From Brevibacterium picturae (GTDB lineage: Bacteria; Actinomycetota; Actinomycetes; Actinomycetales; Brevibacteriaceae), in contig NZ_LT629739.1 in assembly GCF_900105045.1 (NCBI RefSeq), forward strand, positions 2,232,001 to 2,296,000: 64,000 nt of DNA. The letters are read 5' to 3'. Below the pieces are notes generated by a model, which worked only from the letters and a program-made list of their open reading frames with translations, was not told the DNA's origin and ran no database searches. A program made the position numbers and the translations under genes. Positions 26,217 to 34,384 of the stretch are shown here, piece by piece; positions within the stretch are counted from its first letter, which is position 1, and each line of letters begins with the position of its first letter.

Positions 26217-27449
26217 GTGGAATTCTCTGAATCACCGGAGGTCGCTGACTTCCGCACAGAGGTGCGGGCGTGGATGGCAGAGAACCTGCCGAAACTGTCC
26301 TGGCCTGAACCCCCGGAGCTCGAAGCCAAGCTCCCGTTCTGGCGCACCTACCAAAGAATGCTGTTCGAAGCGGGATATGCCGGACTGTCCTGGAGTCCGG
26401 AATTCGGAGGACAGGGCATCGACGAGCGCCGAGCCTCGGTATTCACCGAAGAGGCACAGAGCGCGGGTGCACCGGAGCGCCTCAACACGATCGGCGAGGA
26501 CTTCGCAGGACCGACCATCGCCCACTTCGGGACGCAGGAACAGAAGGACGCTCACCTGCGCAGAATCCTGGCGGGTGAGGACATCTGGTGCCAGCTCTTC
26601 TCCGAGCCGGAATCGGGCTCCGACCTGGCATCTTTGCGTACGAAGGCGGTCAAGGTCGACGGGGGGTATCGCATTACCGGTCAGAAGATCTGGACATCAC
26701 GTGCCCAGCTGGCGTCGTTCGCGATTCTGCTCGCTCGCACCGGTGGCGGAGAACGGCACAAGGGCATCACCTACTTCCTCCTGCCGATGGATGCGGAGGG
26801 GGTGACAGTCCGCCCGCTGGCCCACATGTTGGGCGAGGCGGAGTTCAATGAGGTGTTCCTTGACGAGGTGTTCCTCCCCGATTCTGCTGTGGTCGGAGAC
26901 GTGGACGGCGGTTGGAAGGTCGCGATGGGAACCTTGGGATTCGAGCGAGTGGCCATAGCCACGGGCCGAGTCAATACAGGCCAGGAAATCGAAACGTTGA
27001 TGAGTCAGATTCGAGAGGCGCGCGGGCCCGACAGCGCGGCACTCGCTTCGGATCCGAGGGTGAGAAGCGCCGTGGCCGATCTCTATGGTCGAGTGGTTGT
27101 CCACGGTGCCATCAGCCAGCGCGTGATCACCGGAGCCGCGGATGGTCAGCCGCCGGGTGAGGTCACCTCGATCGGCAAACTGTACTTCTGCCCGCTCGTC
27201 GACGATATGACGGACTTCGCGCTGTCGCTTCAATCGCTGGACGGACAGTACGATCTCGACGATGAATTCGCAGGAATCGAAGAGCCGGATCACGACGCGT
27301 TCGGTGGTGATCCGGCGACGACCGATACGCCGAGCCGGCATTGGCTGCGCCTGGCGAATCAGGGACGCGGAACCGCAATCGCGGGAGGCTCCACATTCAT
27401 CCAACGCAATATCGTGTCCGAACGCATCTTGGGGATGCCCAGAAAATAG
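26217..27449 (+). CDS. acyl-CoA dehydrogenase, FadE pair member 1
   Basis: A 410-residue acyl-CoA dehydrogenase starting at GTG 26217 (AAGGAG upstream). It has FSEPESGSDLASLRTKAV in the FAD region and ends with GGSTFIQRNIVSERILGMPRK, the tail style of actinobacterial steroid FadE proteins (FadE29-like). The next gene, 31 bases on, encodes a second, shorter dehydrogenase. Such adjacent pairs form alpha2-beta2 heterotetramers in cholesterol side-chain degradation, with the FAD site made of both subunits. The same architecture is inferred here, for a bulky or branched acyl-CoA. Confidence 0.85.
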   Translation: MEFSESPEVADFRTEVRAWMAENLPKLSWPEPPELEAKLPFWRTYQRMLFEAGYAGLSWSPEFGGQGIDERRASVFTEEAQSAGAPERLNTIGEDFAGPTIAHFGTQEQKDAHLRRILAGEDIWCQLFSEPESGSDLASLRTKAVKVDGGYRITGQKIWTSRAQLASFAILLARTGGGERHKGITYFLLPMDAEGVTVRPLAHMLGEAEFNEVFLDEVFLPDSAVVGDVDGGWKVAMGTLGFERVAIATGRVNTGQEIETLMSQIREARGPDSAALASDPRVRSAVADLYGRVVVHGAISQRVITGAADGQPPGEVTSIGKLYFCPLVDDMTDFALSLQSLDGQYDLDDEFAGIEEPDHDAFGGDPATTDTPSRHWLRLANQGRGTAIAGGSTFIQRNIVSERILGMPRK

Positions 27450-27480
27450 AACAGCTCGTTCACAGGAAGGTGGGATCACC

Positions 27481-28566
27481 ATGGAGTGGTCGTTTTCAGA
27501 AGACCAGGACGATTACGCGGAAGCGCTCGGCGATTGGCTCGATGACAAGGCGGACGTGGAATCCGTGCGTTCGTGGTTCGAATCCAGAGACGTGGGTGGA
27601 TTCGAGGGCGAGCTCGCTGAGGCCTGGGGTGGAGTCGGAATATCCGAAACAGCAGGGGGACAGGGCGGAGGGATTGTCGAGCTCGCCCTGACGGCAGAGG
27701 CTCTGGGGCGCCACGCGGCGCCGTCCGGCCGCTGGTTGGCCACGGCTCTGGCTGTCCCTGCACTCTCGGGGAATGAGCAAGTGGCCGGCGAATTTCTCCT
27801 CAGCAGCGGACTTGCGCTGGCCGTGGACTCCAGTCATCGACCGGCGGCGACGGTCGGTGCCCCTGAAGCGCAGTCGCCGAGTGTGGACGCAGACGGACGA
27901 GTCACCGGAACGGTGCCCCGGGTGCTGGCCGGCGGTTCGGCGACTCATCTCGTCGTCCCAGCGGTGAAGGACGGCACGCTCGTTCTGCGTCTGGTCGAGG
28001 TCGAAGGCAGCGCGGTCACTGTCCGTCCCCGCAAACTGCTCGACCGCAGCCGAGAAGTGGCCGACATCGCCTTCCGCGAAGCGCCCTCCGCGGAGCTGGC
28101 GGTCGATGCCGACGCCGTGATCCAAAGGGCCGACGAGCTTGCGGCAGTGCTCGTGTCGGCGGATGCTCTGGGCTCCACAGAGCGAATGTTGGAAATGTCG
28201 GTGGAATACTCCCTCATACGTCATCAGTTCGGTGTGCCCATCGGCTCCTTTCAGGCTGTGAAGCACGCTGCGGCTTCGATGAAGGTCGATGTTGAAGCGG
28301 CACGCTCAGTCATCTACTATGCGGCGGCTGCCGTGGAGTCAGGGCAGAGTAAGTCGCTTCTCTACTCCGCGACGACCAAAGCGCAGGTGGGGGCCGGGGC
28401 TGCCCGAGCTGCGGACTCCGCTCTGACGATCCATGGTGCCATCGGCTACACCTGGGAACACGATCTGCATCTTTTCTACAAACGTGCACGTCTGGACGCG
28501 GTGCTGCTCGGCGGCGCAGACGAATGGAATCGCACCCTCGCCGATGCTCTGGAGTTGGATGGCTGA
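27481..28566 (+). CDS. acyl-CoA dehydrogenase, FadE pair member 2
   Basis: A 361-residue partner dehydrogenase. The middle third is diverged, with a weak FAD-contact segment (VTGTVPRVLAGG). The C-terminal SALTIHGAIGYTWEHDLHLFYKRA is typical of FadE28-like subunits, and EYSLIRHQFGVPIGSFQAVKH is the standard helix. ATG 27481 follows AAGGTGGG. It should be non-functional alone and pair with the product of 26217. The gene converges on the racemase gene with only 35 bases between the stops. Confidence 0.85.
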   Translation: MEWSFSEDQDDYAEALGDWLDDKADVESVRSWFESRDVGGFEGELAEAWGGVGISETAGGQGGGIVELALTAEALGRHAAPSGRWLATALAVPALSGNEQVAGEFLLSSGLALAVDSSHRPAATVGAPEAQSPSVDADGRVTGTVPRVLAGGSATHLVVPAVKDGTLVLRLVEVEGSAVTVRPRKLLDRSREVADIAFREAPSAELAVDADAVIQRADELAAVLVSADALGSTERMLEMSVEYSLIRHQFGVPIGSFQAVKHAAASMKVDVEAARSVIYYAAAAVESGQSKSLLYSATTKAQVGAGAARAADSALTIHGAIGYTWEHDLHLFYKRARLDAVLLGGADEWNRTLADALELDG

Positions 28567-28601
28567 CGGTAAGGACGACTGAACTTGCGGCATGCCGCCG
28601 A

Positions 28602-29798
28602 TCAGCCGGACGAGTCGACGACGGCTCCCGATTCGATCAGTTCATCGATCGTGTCCTGGGCGATGCCCCACGCCGAAAGCGCCGCGCGGGTGTGTTCTCC
28701 GGGAGAAGGAGGAGGGCACGGCGTTGATGCTGGAGTGCGACTGAACCGCGGGGCAGGATTCGGCTGAGTGATTCCCTCCTGCGTGCTGAATGAGTTGCGA
28801 GCAATGGCTTGCGCGCTGGCGGCGGCCTCGACCGGTTCCAGTACGGGTTGCAGGCAGGCGTCTCTGCCTGCCGCTTCGTGCACCCAATGGTCCTGATCGT
28901 GCTCGGCGAATCGATCGGCAAAGATCCTCTTGGCCGCGGGCCAGGCCGCCTCGTCGTACTGATCTCCAGGAAGCTCATCCTCAGACAGCTTCAGCACGTG
29001 AAGCAGCTCAGCATAGAATTCCGGCTCCATGGCACCCACCGCGATCCACTTGTCGTCCGCGGTTCGGTAGCAGTCGTAGAACGGGGCGCCGCTGTCGACA
29101 AGGTTGGTGCCGCGTTCGGCAGTCCAATTATCGGTCTGAGTGAATCCGTAGAAGGCCGTCCCCAGCAGTGCGCTTCCCTCCAGCATCGATGCATCCACGA
29201 CCTGCCCTTCGGCGGATCTGTCTCGTTCCCAGAGTGCAGCGAGAATGCCGAACGCCAGCAGCATGCCCCCTCCGCCGAAATCTCCCAGCAGGCTCAGTGG
29301 AGGAGTCGGCGGCTGACCGTGCCGTCCGATGAGTGAGAGCACTCCCGACGCGGCGATGTAGTTGATGTCGTGGCCGACCTCTTGGCTCATGGGCCCTGTC
29401 TGCCCCCAGCCGGTCATACGCCCGTAGATGAGGGCGGGATTCAGCGACATGCAGTCGACTGGACCGATACCGAGCCGTTCGCACACGCCTGGTCGGAACC
29501 CCTCGATGAGTACATCGGCCTGTTCTGCCAGCTTCAGGATGACCGATGCGCCCGCGGGATGCTTGAGGTCAACGGCCACGGAGCGTCGTCCTCGGTGCAT
29601 GACCTCTTTGCGGAAGTCGTAGTTGGGGCCAGCCAATCGTGCTCCATTGGTTCGGTCCACCCGAATGACATCGGCTCCCATATCTGCCAGCAGCATCGCA
29701 GCGAAGGGGCCGGGGCCGAACCCGCCGATCTCGACGACTCGCAGACCAGTCAGCGGACCTATGCGAGCTTCGTCCCGACGTCCCTCGTGTGCGCTCAT
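28602..29798 (-). CDS. alpha-methylacyl-CoA racemase (CaiB/BaiF superfamily)
   Basis: A 398-residue class III CoA-transferase-fold protein. The racemase catalytic set known from MCR/AMACR can be read: GHDINYIAASG (His143-Asp144), LGDFGGGGM (Asp173) and AVGAMEPEFYAEL (Glu258). It is therefore assigned as a racemase that interconverts 2R- and 2S-methylacyl-CoA, not as a CoA-transferase. Such an enzyme lets stereospecific acyl-CoA dehydrogenases act on methyl-branched acids, which fits a terpenoid substrate. The ATG overlaps the stop of the preceding ligase gene by four bases. The last 60 residues are proline-rich and less conserved. Confidence 0.85.
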   Translation of the reverse strand: MSAHEGRRDEARIGPLTGLRVVEIGGFGPGPFAAMLLADMGADVIRVDRTNGARLAGPNYDFRKEVMHRGRRSVAVDLKHPAGASVILKLAEQADVLIEGFRPGVCERLGIGPVDCMSLNPALIYGRMTGWGQTGPMSQEVGHDINYIAASGVLSLIGRHGQPPTPPLSLLGDFGGGGMLLAFGILAALWERDRSAEGQVVDASMLEGSALLGTAFYGFTQTDNWTAERGTNLVDSGAPFYDCYRTADDKWIAVGAMEPEFYAELLHVLKLSEDELPGDQYDEAAWPAAKRIFADRFAEHDQDHWVHEAAGRDACLQPVLEPVEAAASAQAIARNSFSTQEGITQPNPAPRFSRTPASTPCPPPSPGEHTRAALSAWGIAQDTIDELIESGAVVDSSG

Positions 29799-31453
29799 GA
29801 CAGCTCCTCTGCCAGTTCCTCCCGCAGGCGGAACTTCATCAGCTTTCCTCCGACGGTCGTGGGCATCTCCGCACGGAAGACCACCCGTTTCGGGGTCTCG
29901 TGGCCGCCGAGATCCCTGCGGGCGAAGTCAATGATCTCCTGGGCGGTCGCACTGCCGCCTTCACGTAGGACGATCACTGCCGTAACGGCCTCGCCCCAGT
30001 GGGCGTCGGGCAGAGCGATCACTGCTGCACGGGCGACGGCGGGGTGTTCTGCGAGAACTCCCTCCACTCTGATGCTGGAGACGTTCTCGCCGCCGGACTT
30101 GATGATGTCCTTGTACCTGTCCACCATCACCTGACTGCCGTCAGGATTGTAGGTGCACGAATCGCCGGAATGGAACCACCCGTCGCGCAGCGCCTCTCTT
30201 GTGGCTGCCTCATCGTGATAGTAGCCGGCGGAGATGGCGGGTGAACGATAGACGGCTTCGCCGGGCACTCCGCTCTGGCCCTTGAGCGAGGCGCCGTTCG
30301 CATCGTGGATGTCGGCTGCGAGTATCGGGGTGGGGCGTCCGACGTGATTTGTCCCGTGGATCGATTCCGCGAACTTCTCCGGCTCCCGCCCTGGCCAGAA
30401 GCGGAAGCACGACATTGATTCGGTCTGGCCGAACACTTCGAGCATCTCCACGTCGTCGCCGCAGGCCTCGCGCAGACGACTGGCCATCTTGGGTCGCATC
30501 GCACCCCACGAGAACATGGCGACGCGCACGGAACTCATGTCCAGCTGCTCTGAGTCTGCCAGTGCTGCTTCGACGACTTCGTCGACCCAGGACGGTGATC
30601 CCAGCCATGCAGACGTGGCTCTGGTTCTGGTGATCCCCTCCGCGATGGCTCTGCTGTCCGGTCGTCGGCCGAGAACCAAGGTGCCGCCGGATACGAATGC
30701 GGCGAACGGTACGGAATTGTGCCCGCAGTGGAAGATGATGGGCAGATGCGTGATCGTCACCAGCTCATCCTCGTAGCCCAGGCCGCGCGTGACAGACATG
30801 CCGTACGAATACGCGGAGAAATACGAATAGACGTGTGAGTTCATCGAGGCTTTCGGCATGGCGGTGGTCCCCGAGGTGAAGACCAGCGACCAAATATCGT
30901 CACCGTGAATGTCCACCTCCGGTTCGACTGGCGAAGCATCTCGCACCCATTCTTCGAACGACGTCTGCGCGGATATGGATCCACCGATCTCGATGACACA
31001 GCCGATTTGGACTCCGCCGGCATCGAGCACGGGCGCGGCGCGGTCTGCGAATTCCGCATCGATGACGGCCGTGGCAGGTTCGGTCAGTTCGACCACCCAG
31101 TTCAGGACCGAATCCGCCAGCATGGGGTTGACAGGCACTGCCACCAGGCCGGCCTTTGCGATCCCGACCATGGTGACCAGAGCTTCGACCGAATTGGAGC
31201 AGTAGAGCAGCACGCGATCTCCGCGACGTGCACCGTCGACCAGCAGTGCATTGGCTACGCGGTTGCCCAATTCGTCCGCCTGTGCATAGCTGAGTGTGGA
31301 GAACTGCGGAGCGGAGTAGGCATCCGGTTGTCCGATGATCGCGGGGTGGTCAGGCCGGGCCCAGGTGTTCCTCTCGAACAGATCACCCACCGACACTCTG
31401 TTCCACCGTTGGCCGGCACGCCGACCCACCAGATTCTCGACGTCGATGTCCAT
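29795..31453 (-). CDS. acyl-CoA ligase (AMP-forming, FadD-like)
   Basis: A 552-residue adenylate-forming ligase. The phosphate loop is SLVFTSGTTAMPKASMNSH, the A5-type motif is EVFGQTESMS, and the hinge and lysine region reads DRYKDIIKSGGENVSSIRVE and TTVGGKLMKFRLRE. It activates a carboxylic acid to acyl-CoA through an acyl-adenylate. It is transcribed leftward from the promoter with operator 31496-31506 and is translationally coupled to the racemase. The acid is probably a methyl-branched or alicyclic intermediate, judging by the coupling; this is inferred. Confidence 0.85.
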   Translation of the reverse strand: MDIDVENLVGRRAGQRWNRVSVGDLFERNTWARPDHPAIIGQPDAYSAPQFSTLSYAQADELGNRVANALLVDGARRGDRVLLYCSNSVEALVTMVGIAKAGLVAVPVNPMLADSVLNWVVELTEPATAVIDAEFADRAAPVLDAGGVQIGCVIEIGGSISAQTSFEEWVRDASPVEPEVDIHGDDIWSLVFTSGTTAMPKASMNSHVYSYFSAYSYGMSVTRGLGYEDELVTITHLPIIFHCGHNSVPFAAFVSGGTLVLGRRPDSRAIAEGITRTRATSAWLGSPSWVDEVVEAALADSEQLDMSSVRVAMFSWGAMRPKMASRLREACGDDVEMLEVFGQTESMSCFRFWPGREPEKFAESIHGTNHVGRPTPILAADIHDANGASLKGQSGVPGEAVYRSPAISAGYYHDEAATREALRDGWFHSGDSCTYNPDGSQVMVDRYKDIIKSGGENVSSIRVEGVLAEHPAVARAAVIALPDAHWGEAVTAVIVLREGGSATAQEIIDFARRDLGGHETPKRVVFRAEMPTTVGGKLMKFRLREELAEELS

Positions 31454-31495
31454 TGATCAATGCCCCTCAGATCTCGTCCAATGTATTCAGAAGAA

Positions 31496-31506
31496 TGGTA
31501 CTACCA
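31496..31506. promoter_or_regulatory. GntR/FadR-type operator, divergent
   Basis: TGGTACTACCA, extended to ATGGTACTACCAT, in the AT-rich region between the leftward ligase-racemase operon and the rightward thioesterase-ligase operon. Confidence 0.6.
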
Positions 31507-31578
31507 TATACATAGTGAATCATATAAGATGTGACTAGTCGTCACAGTCGACGTCACCCCGGGCGAGAGGAACAGTGG

Positions 31579-32373
31579 ATGCGAGCAGTGCTGAATACCG
31601 GCTCCGGCCCCGTCGAGGAGCACTATGCCGTTGGCGCGGTGGACGTTACCGATGGAGGCGCGCGGGCCGAAGCGACAATGGGGCCATGGTCCAGGCTTCG
31701 CGACGGTCAGTTCGCCCCCGGGGTTTTGGGGCCTTTGGTCGATATGGCATGGTCACATGCAGTTCTCGGTCATCGACCCGACGGTCAATGGGGCGTGTCC
31801 ACGGAGATCAGCATCGACTTCGTCGCAGATCCGAGCCCAGCCGGAAGGTTGACAGCCACCGGAGAGATGATGTCGGTCGACTCGGCAGGCGGCGTTGCGC
31901 GCGGTGAGGTTCGCGACGACACCGGTGAGCTGATAGCGCTGGGTACGCTGTGGTCGACTTTCATCGACGTCTCTCCGCCGTCGACCACAGCAGGGGATGA
32001 GACCGCCGCGTCGGACGAGCACGAGGTGACCGGGCAGCGCCCGAACTGTTTCGAAGAACTCGTAGCGCTTCGCGGGGTCGGGGACGACCTGAAGTTGGCA
32101 CAGAGCCCGCGGATGACGAATCCGTTGGGAGTGGGGCATGGCGGAGCGCTGTTCGCCGCCGCGTCACTGGCAGCGATGAACGCGCTGGGATCCACCGCTG
32201 CCCGACTCGAATCACTGCGCGGTGTGTACGTGAGGCAGGCAGTCGGTGACGTGAAATTCAACTCCGAGGTGCTGCACGCGGGCCGCAGGTTCGCAACAGT
32301 CCAGGTCACCGCGACCGGCGCGGACGGTCGCCCCGCCGTGCATTTCACTGCGGCGATGCGGGTGACTCAGTAG
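31579..32373 (+). CDS. tandem hot-dog protein, PaaI-type acyl-CoA thioesterase candidate
   Basis: A 264-residue protein with two hot-dog folds. The first half has PGVLGPLVDMAWSHAV, and the second NPLGVGHGGALFAAASLAAMNAL, the HGG motif of PaaI-like thioesterases. It would hydrolyse an acyl-CoA, either to rescue stalled CoA or to release an intermediate. ATG 31579 follows GAGAGG; an ATG 48 bases upstream is in frame but lacks a site. It is probably co-transcribed with the ligase at 32526, so a ligase/thioesterase pair on related substrates is possible. Confidence 0.7.
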   Translation: MRAVLNTGSGPVEEHYAVGAVDVTDGGARAEATMGPWSRLRDGQFAPGVLGPLVDMAWSHAVLGHRPDGQWGVSTEISIDFVADPSPAGRLTATGEMMSVDSAGGVARGEVRDDTGELIALGTLWSTFIDVSPPSTTAGDETAASDEHEVTGQRPNCFEELVALRGVGDDLKLAQSPRMTNPLGVGHGGALFAAASLAAMNALGSTAARLESLRGVYVRQAVGDVKFNSEVLHAGRRFATVQVTATGADGRPAVHFTAAMRVTQ

Positions 32374-32525
32374 GGCAGGAGAGCTCAGAGGTACAGGAGG
32401 TATCCGCAGTTCACGACAACTCAGCAGTGCAGGACACAGAAGACGTGATCGCCGGATAGGGCGGTCGCTGACAATCCACGCAACGACGACGACGTCGTTG
32501 CACGTGAAGATAGGTGATGATCGTC

Positions 32526-34193
32526 ATGGCCGAATACGAGCCGACACTGAAGGACCGATTTACGACCGAGCAGATCGAGCAGTACTACGCGACCGGGAAC
32601 TGGGTGGAAGACACCTTCAGCGACACCATTCGCAAACAGGCACAGCAGCGGGCGGACAAGGTGTACTGCCTGGACTCAACCCACTCTCTGACTTTCGCCG
32701 AATTGTATGAGCAGGTTCAGCGCCTTGCTGTGGGGCTGAAGCGGCTCGGCGTGCAGCGCGGTGATCGCATCGTGGCACAGGTGCCCAATATTGTGGAGTT
32801 CCCGGTGATCGCTGGTGCGGCAGCACGCATCGGTGCCGTGATCGTGCCAGTCATGCCGATCTATCGCGGCAACGACGTCGAATATGTACTCAACAACTCC
32901 GGAGCGAAGGTGGCCTTCTTCGCCGACGAATTCAACAAGTTCTCATTCCGTGAGATGTATCAGGAGCTGCTCGGCGAAGTCGATTCGCTCGAGCATCTGG
33001 TCGTGCTCCGAGCCGTCACCGAGGTTGACGGCTCCACGGTACGCAGCTTCGGCTCGTTGCTGGCCGGAGGGGATCTGGCGAGCCTGGAGACCGAAGCCGG
33101 CCCCGATACTCACCCGGACGACCCTTATGAGATCGTCTACACCTCGGGTACGACCTCGCGTCCCAAGGGGTGCTATCACACCTTGAATACTGTTCGGTCT
33201 GGGGCAGTACAGCTGACCGAAGTCCTGCAGTACACGGAAGACGACAAGCAGTTCGGCCCATCGCCCATCACCCACACCACAGGGATTGTGACGAGCGTCT
33301 TCCTGCCGCTGCTGAATGGTGCCACGTCCTACTTCATGGAGAAGTGGGACCCGGCGGAAGGCGTTCGAATTGTGCAGGAACAGGGTCTGACCTGCGCCGT
33401 CACGGCCACGGCTTTCCTCCAAGGCCTCATGCACGTCTATGATCCGGACACCGCCAACGTAGACTCGCTGCGAGTCTGGGTCTCGGCCGGCGCCCCGATC
33501 CCAGGCTCCCTGGTTCGTGATGCAGAAAAGCTCATTCCGAAGTGCAGTGTGCAGGCCCTGTACGGCAGATCGGAGAATAACGTCACGACCGTCGTGCCGT
33601 TGGGCGAACCGGCAGAGAAGTCCACCAACTCCGATGGCGGAGCCGTCCCGCCGGCTGACGTCCAGGTAGTGGGTGCAGACGGTCATGAGGTTGAGCGTGG
33701 TGTCGAAGGGGATATTGCCTATAAGGGCCCCTCGCACATGCTCGGCTACTGGCACAACGAACCGGAGACCGAAGCGCTCTTCACTCCGGAGGGCTATTCG
33801 CGGTCCGGGGACCTGGGCTTCATGAATGAAGAAGGATACGTGCGAGTCACCGGGCGGTCCAAGGACATCATCATTCGCGGCGGAATGAACATCTCCGCGC
33901 GTGAGGTCGAGGACTATCTCATTGAATCGCCCGACGTGGCCAACGTCGCCGTGGTTGCCATGCCCGATGCCAGCCTCGGCGAGAAGTGCTGTGCCTACGT
34001 CGTGCCCTCGGCCGAGGGGATGGTCGTCGATCTCCAAACGATCACCGACTATCTGCGCGATCGCGGCGTGACCACGCAGAAGCTTCCGGAACACATAGAA
34101 GTCGTCGCAGAGCTGCCGACAACGGCAACAGGCAAGATTCAGAAGCACATTCTGCGGGCCGAAATCGCCGCGAAGCTGCAGGTCGGTGCCTGA
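32526..34193 (+). CDS. acyl-CoA ligase (cyclohexanecarboxylate-CoA ligase-like)
   Basis: A 555-residue AMP-forming ligase. It has EIVYTSGTTSRPKGCYHTLNT, FGPSPITHTTGI, RSKDIIIRGGMNIS and TTATGKIQKHIL. The TLNT and THTTGI details resemble the cyclohexanecarboxylate-CoA ligase (AliA-like) branch rather than classic FadD. GTG 32514 and ATG 32517 are in frame, but ATG 32526 has AGGTGA eight bases before. It closely resembles the product of the convergent gene 34385-36028, and both end at a common hairpin, so an inverted duplication is likely. Confidence 0.8.
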   Translation: MAEYEPTLKDRFTTEQIEQYYATGNWVEDTFSDTIRKQAQQRADKVYCLDSTHSLTFAELYEQVQRLAVGLKRLGVQRGDRIVAQVPNIVEFPVIAGAAARIGAVIVPVMPIYRGNDVEYVLNNSGAKVAFFADEFNKFSFREMYQELLGEVDSLEHLVVLRAVTEVDGSTVRSFGSLLAGGDLASLETEAGPDTHPDDPYEIVYTSGTTSRPKGCYHTLNTVRSGAVQLTEVLQYTEDDKQFGPSPITHTTGIVTSVFLPLLNGATSYFMEKWDPAEGVRIVQEQGLTCAVTATAFLQGLMHVYDPDTANVDSLRVWVSAGAPIPGSLVRDAEKLIPKCSVQALYGRSENNVTTVVPLGEPAEKSTNSDGGAVPPADVQVVGADGHEVERGVEGDIAYKGPSHMLGYWHNEPETEALFTPEGYSRSGDLGFMNEEGYVRVTGRSKDIIIRGGMNISAREVEDYLIESPDVANVAVVAMPDASLGEKCCAYVVPSAEGMVVDLQTITDYLRDRGVTTQKLPEHIEVVAELPTTATGKIQKHILRAEIAAKLQVGA

Positions 34194-34325
34194 GTGCTGC
34201 GCTGCCGGTCGGAATGCTGACCGGCAGCACACACAGCTGTCTCGGGCTGGACCGCCGAAGACTTCAGAGTAGTCCATGGAAGCGCCTGCACGGCGGTTCG
34301 AGCATGCTTGTGGGCCCTGTCCGAG

Positions 34326-34370
34326 CATGTTTGTGGGGCCACGGCGCAATGCCGTGGCCCCACAAACATG
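34326..34370. terminator. perfect 20-bp stem hairpin between convergent ligase genes
   Basis: The arms at 34326-34345 and 34351-34370 are exact reverse complements over 20 bases around the loop GCAAT. The left arm is CATGTTTGTGGGGCCACGGC. A partial direct repeat of its start (GAGCATGCTTGTGGGCC) lies some 20 bases upstream. It probably ends transcription from both sides, though there is no T-run. Confidence 0.7.
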
Positions 34371-34384
34371 TCGTAACCGCTGGA

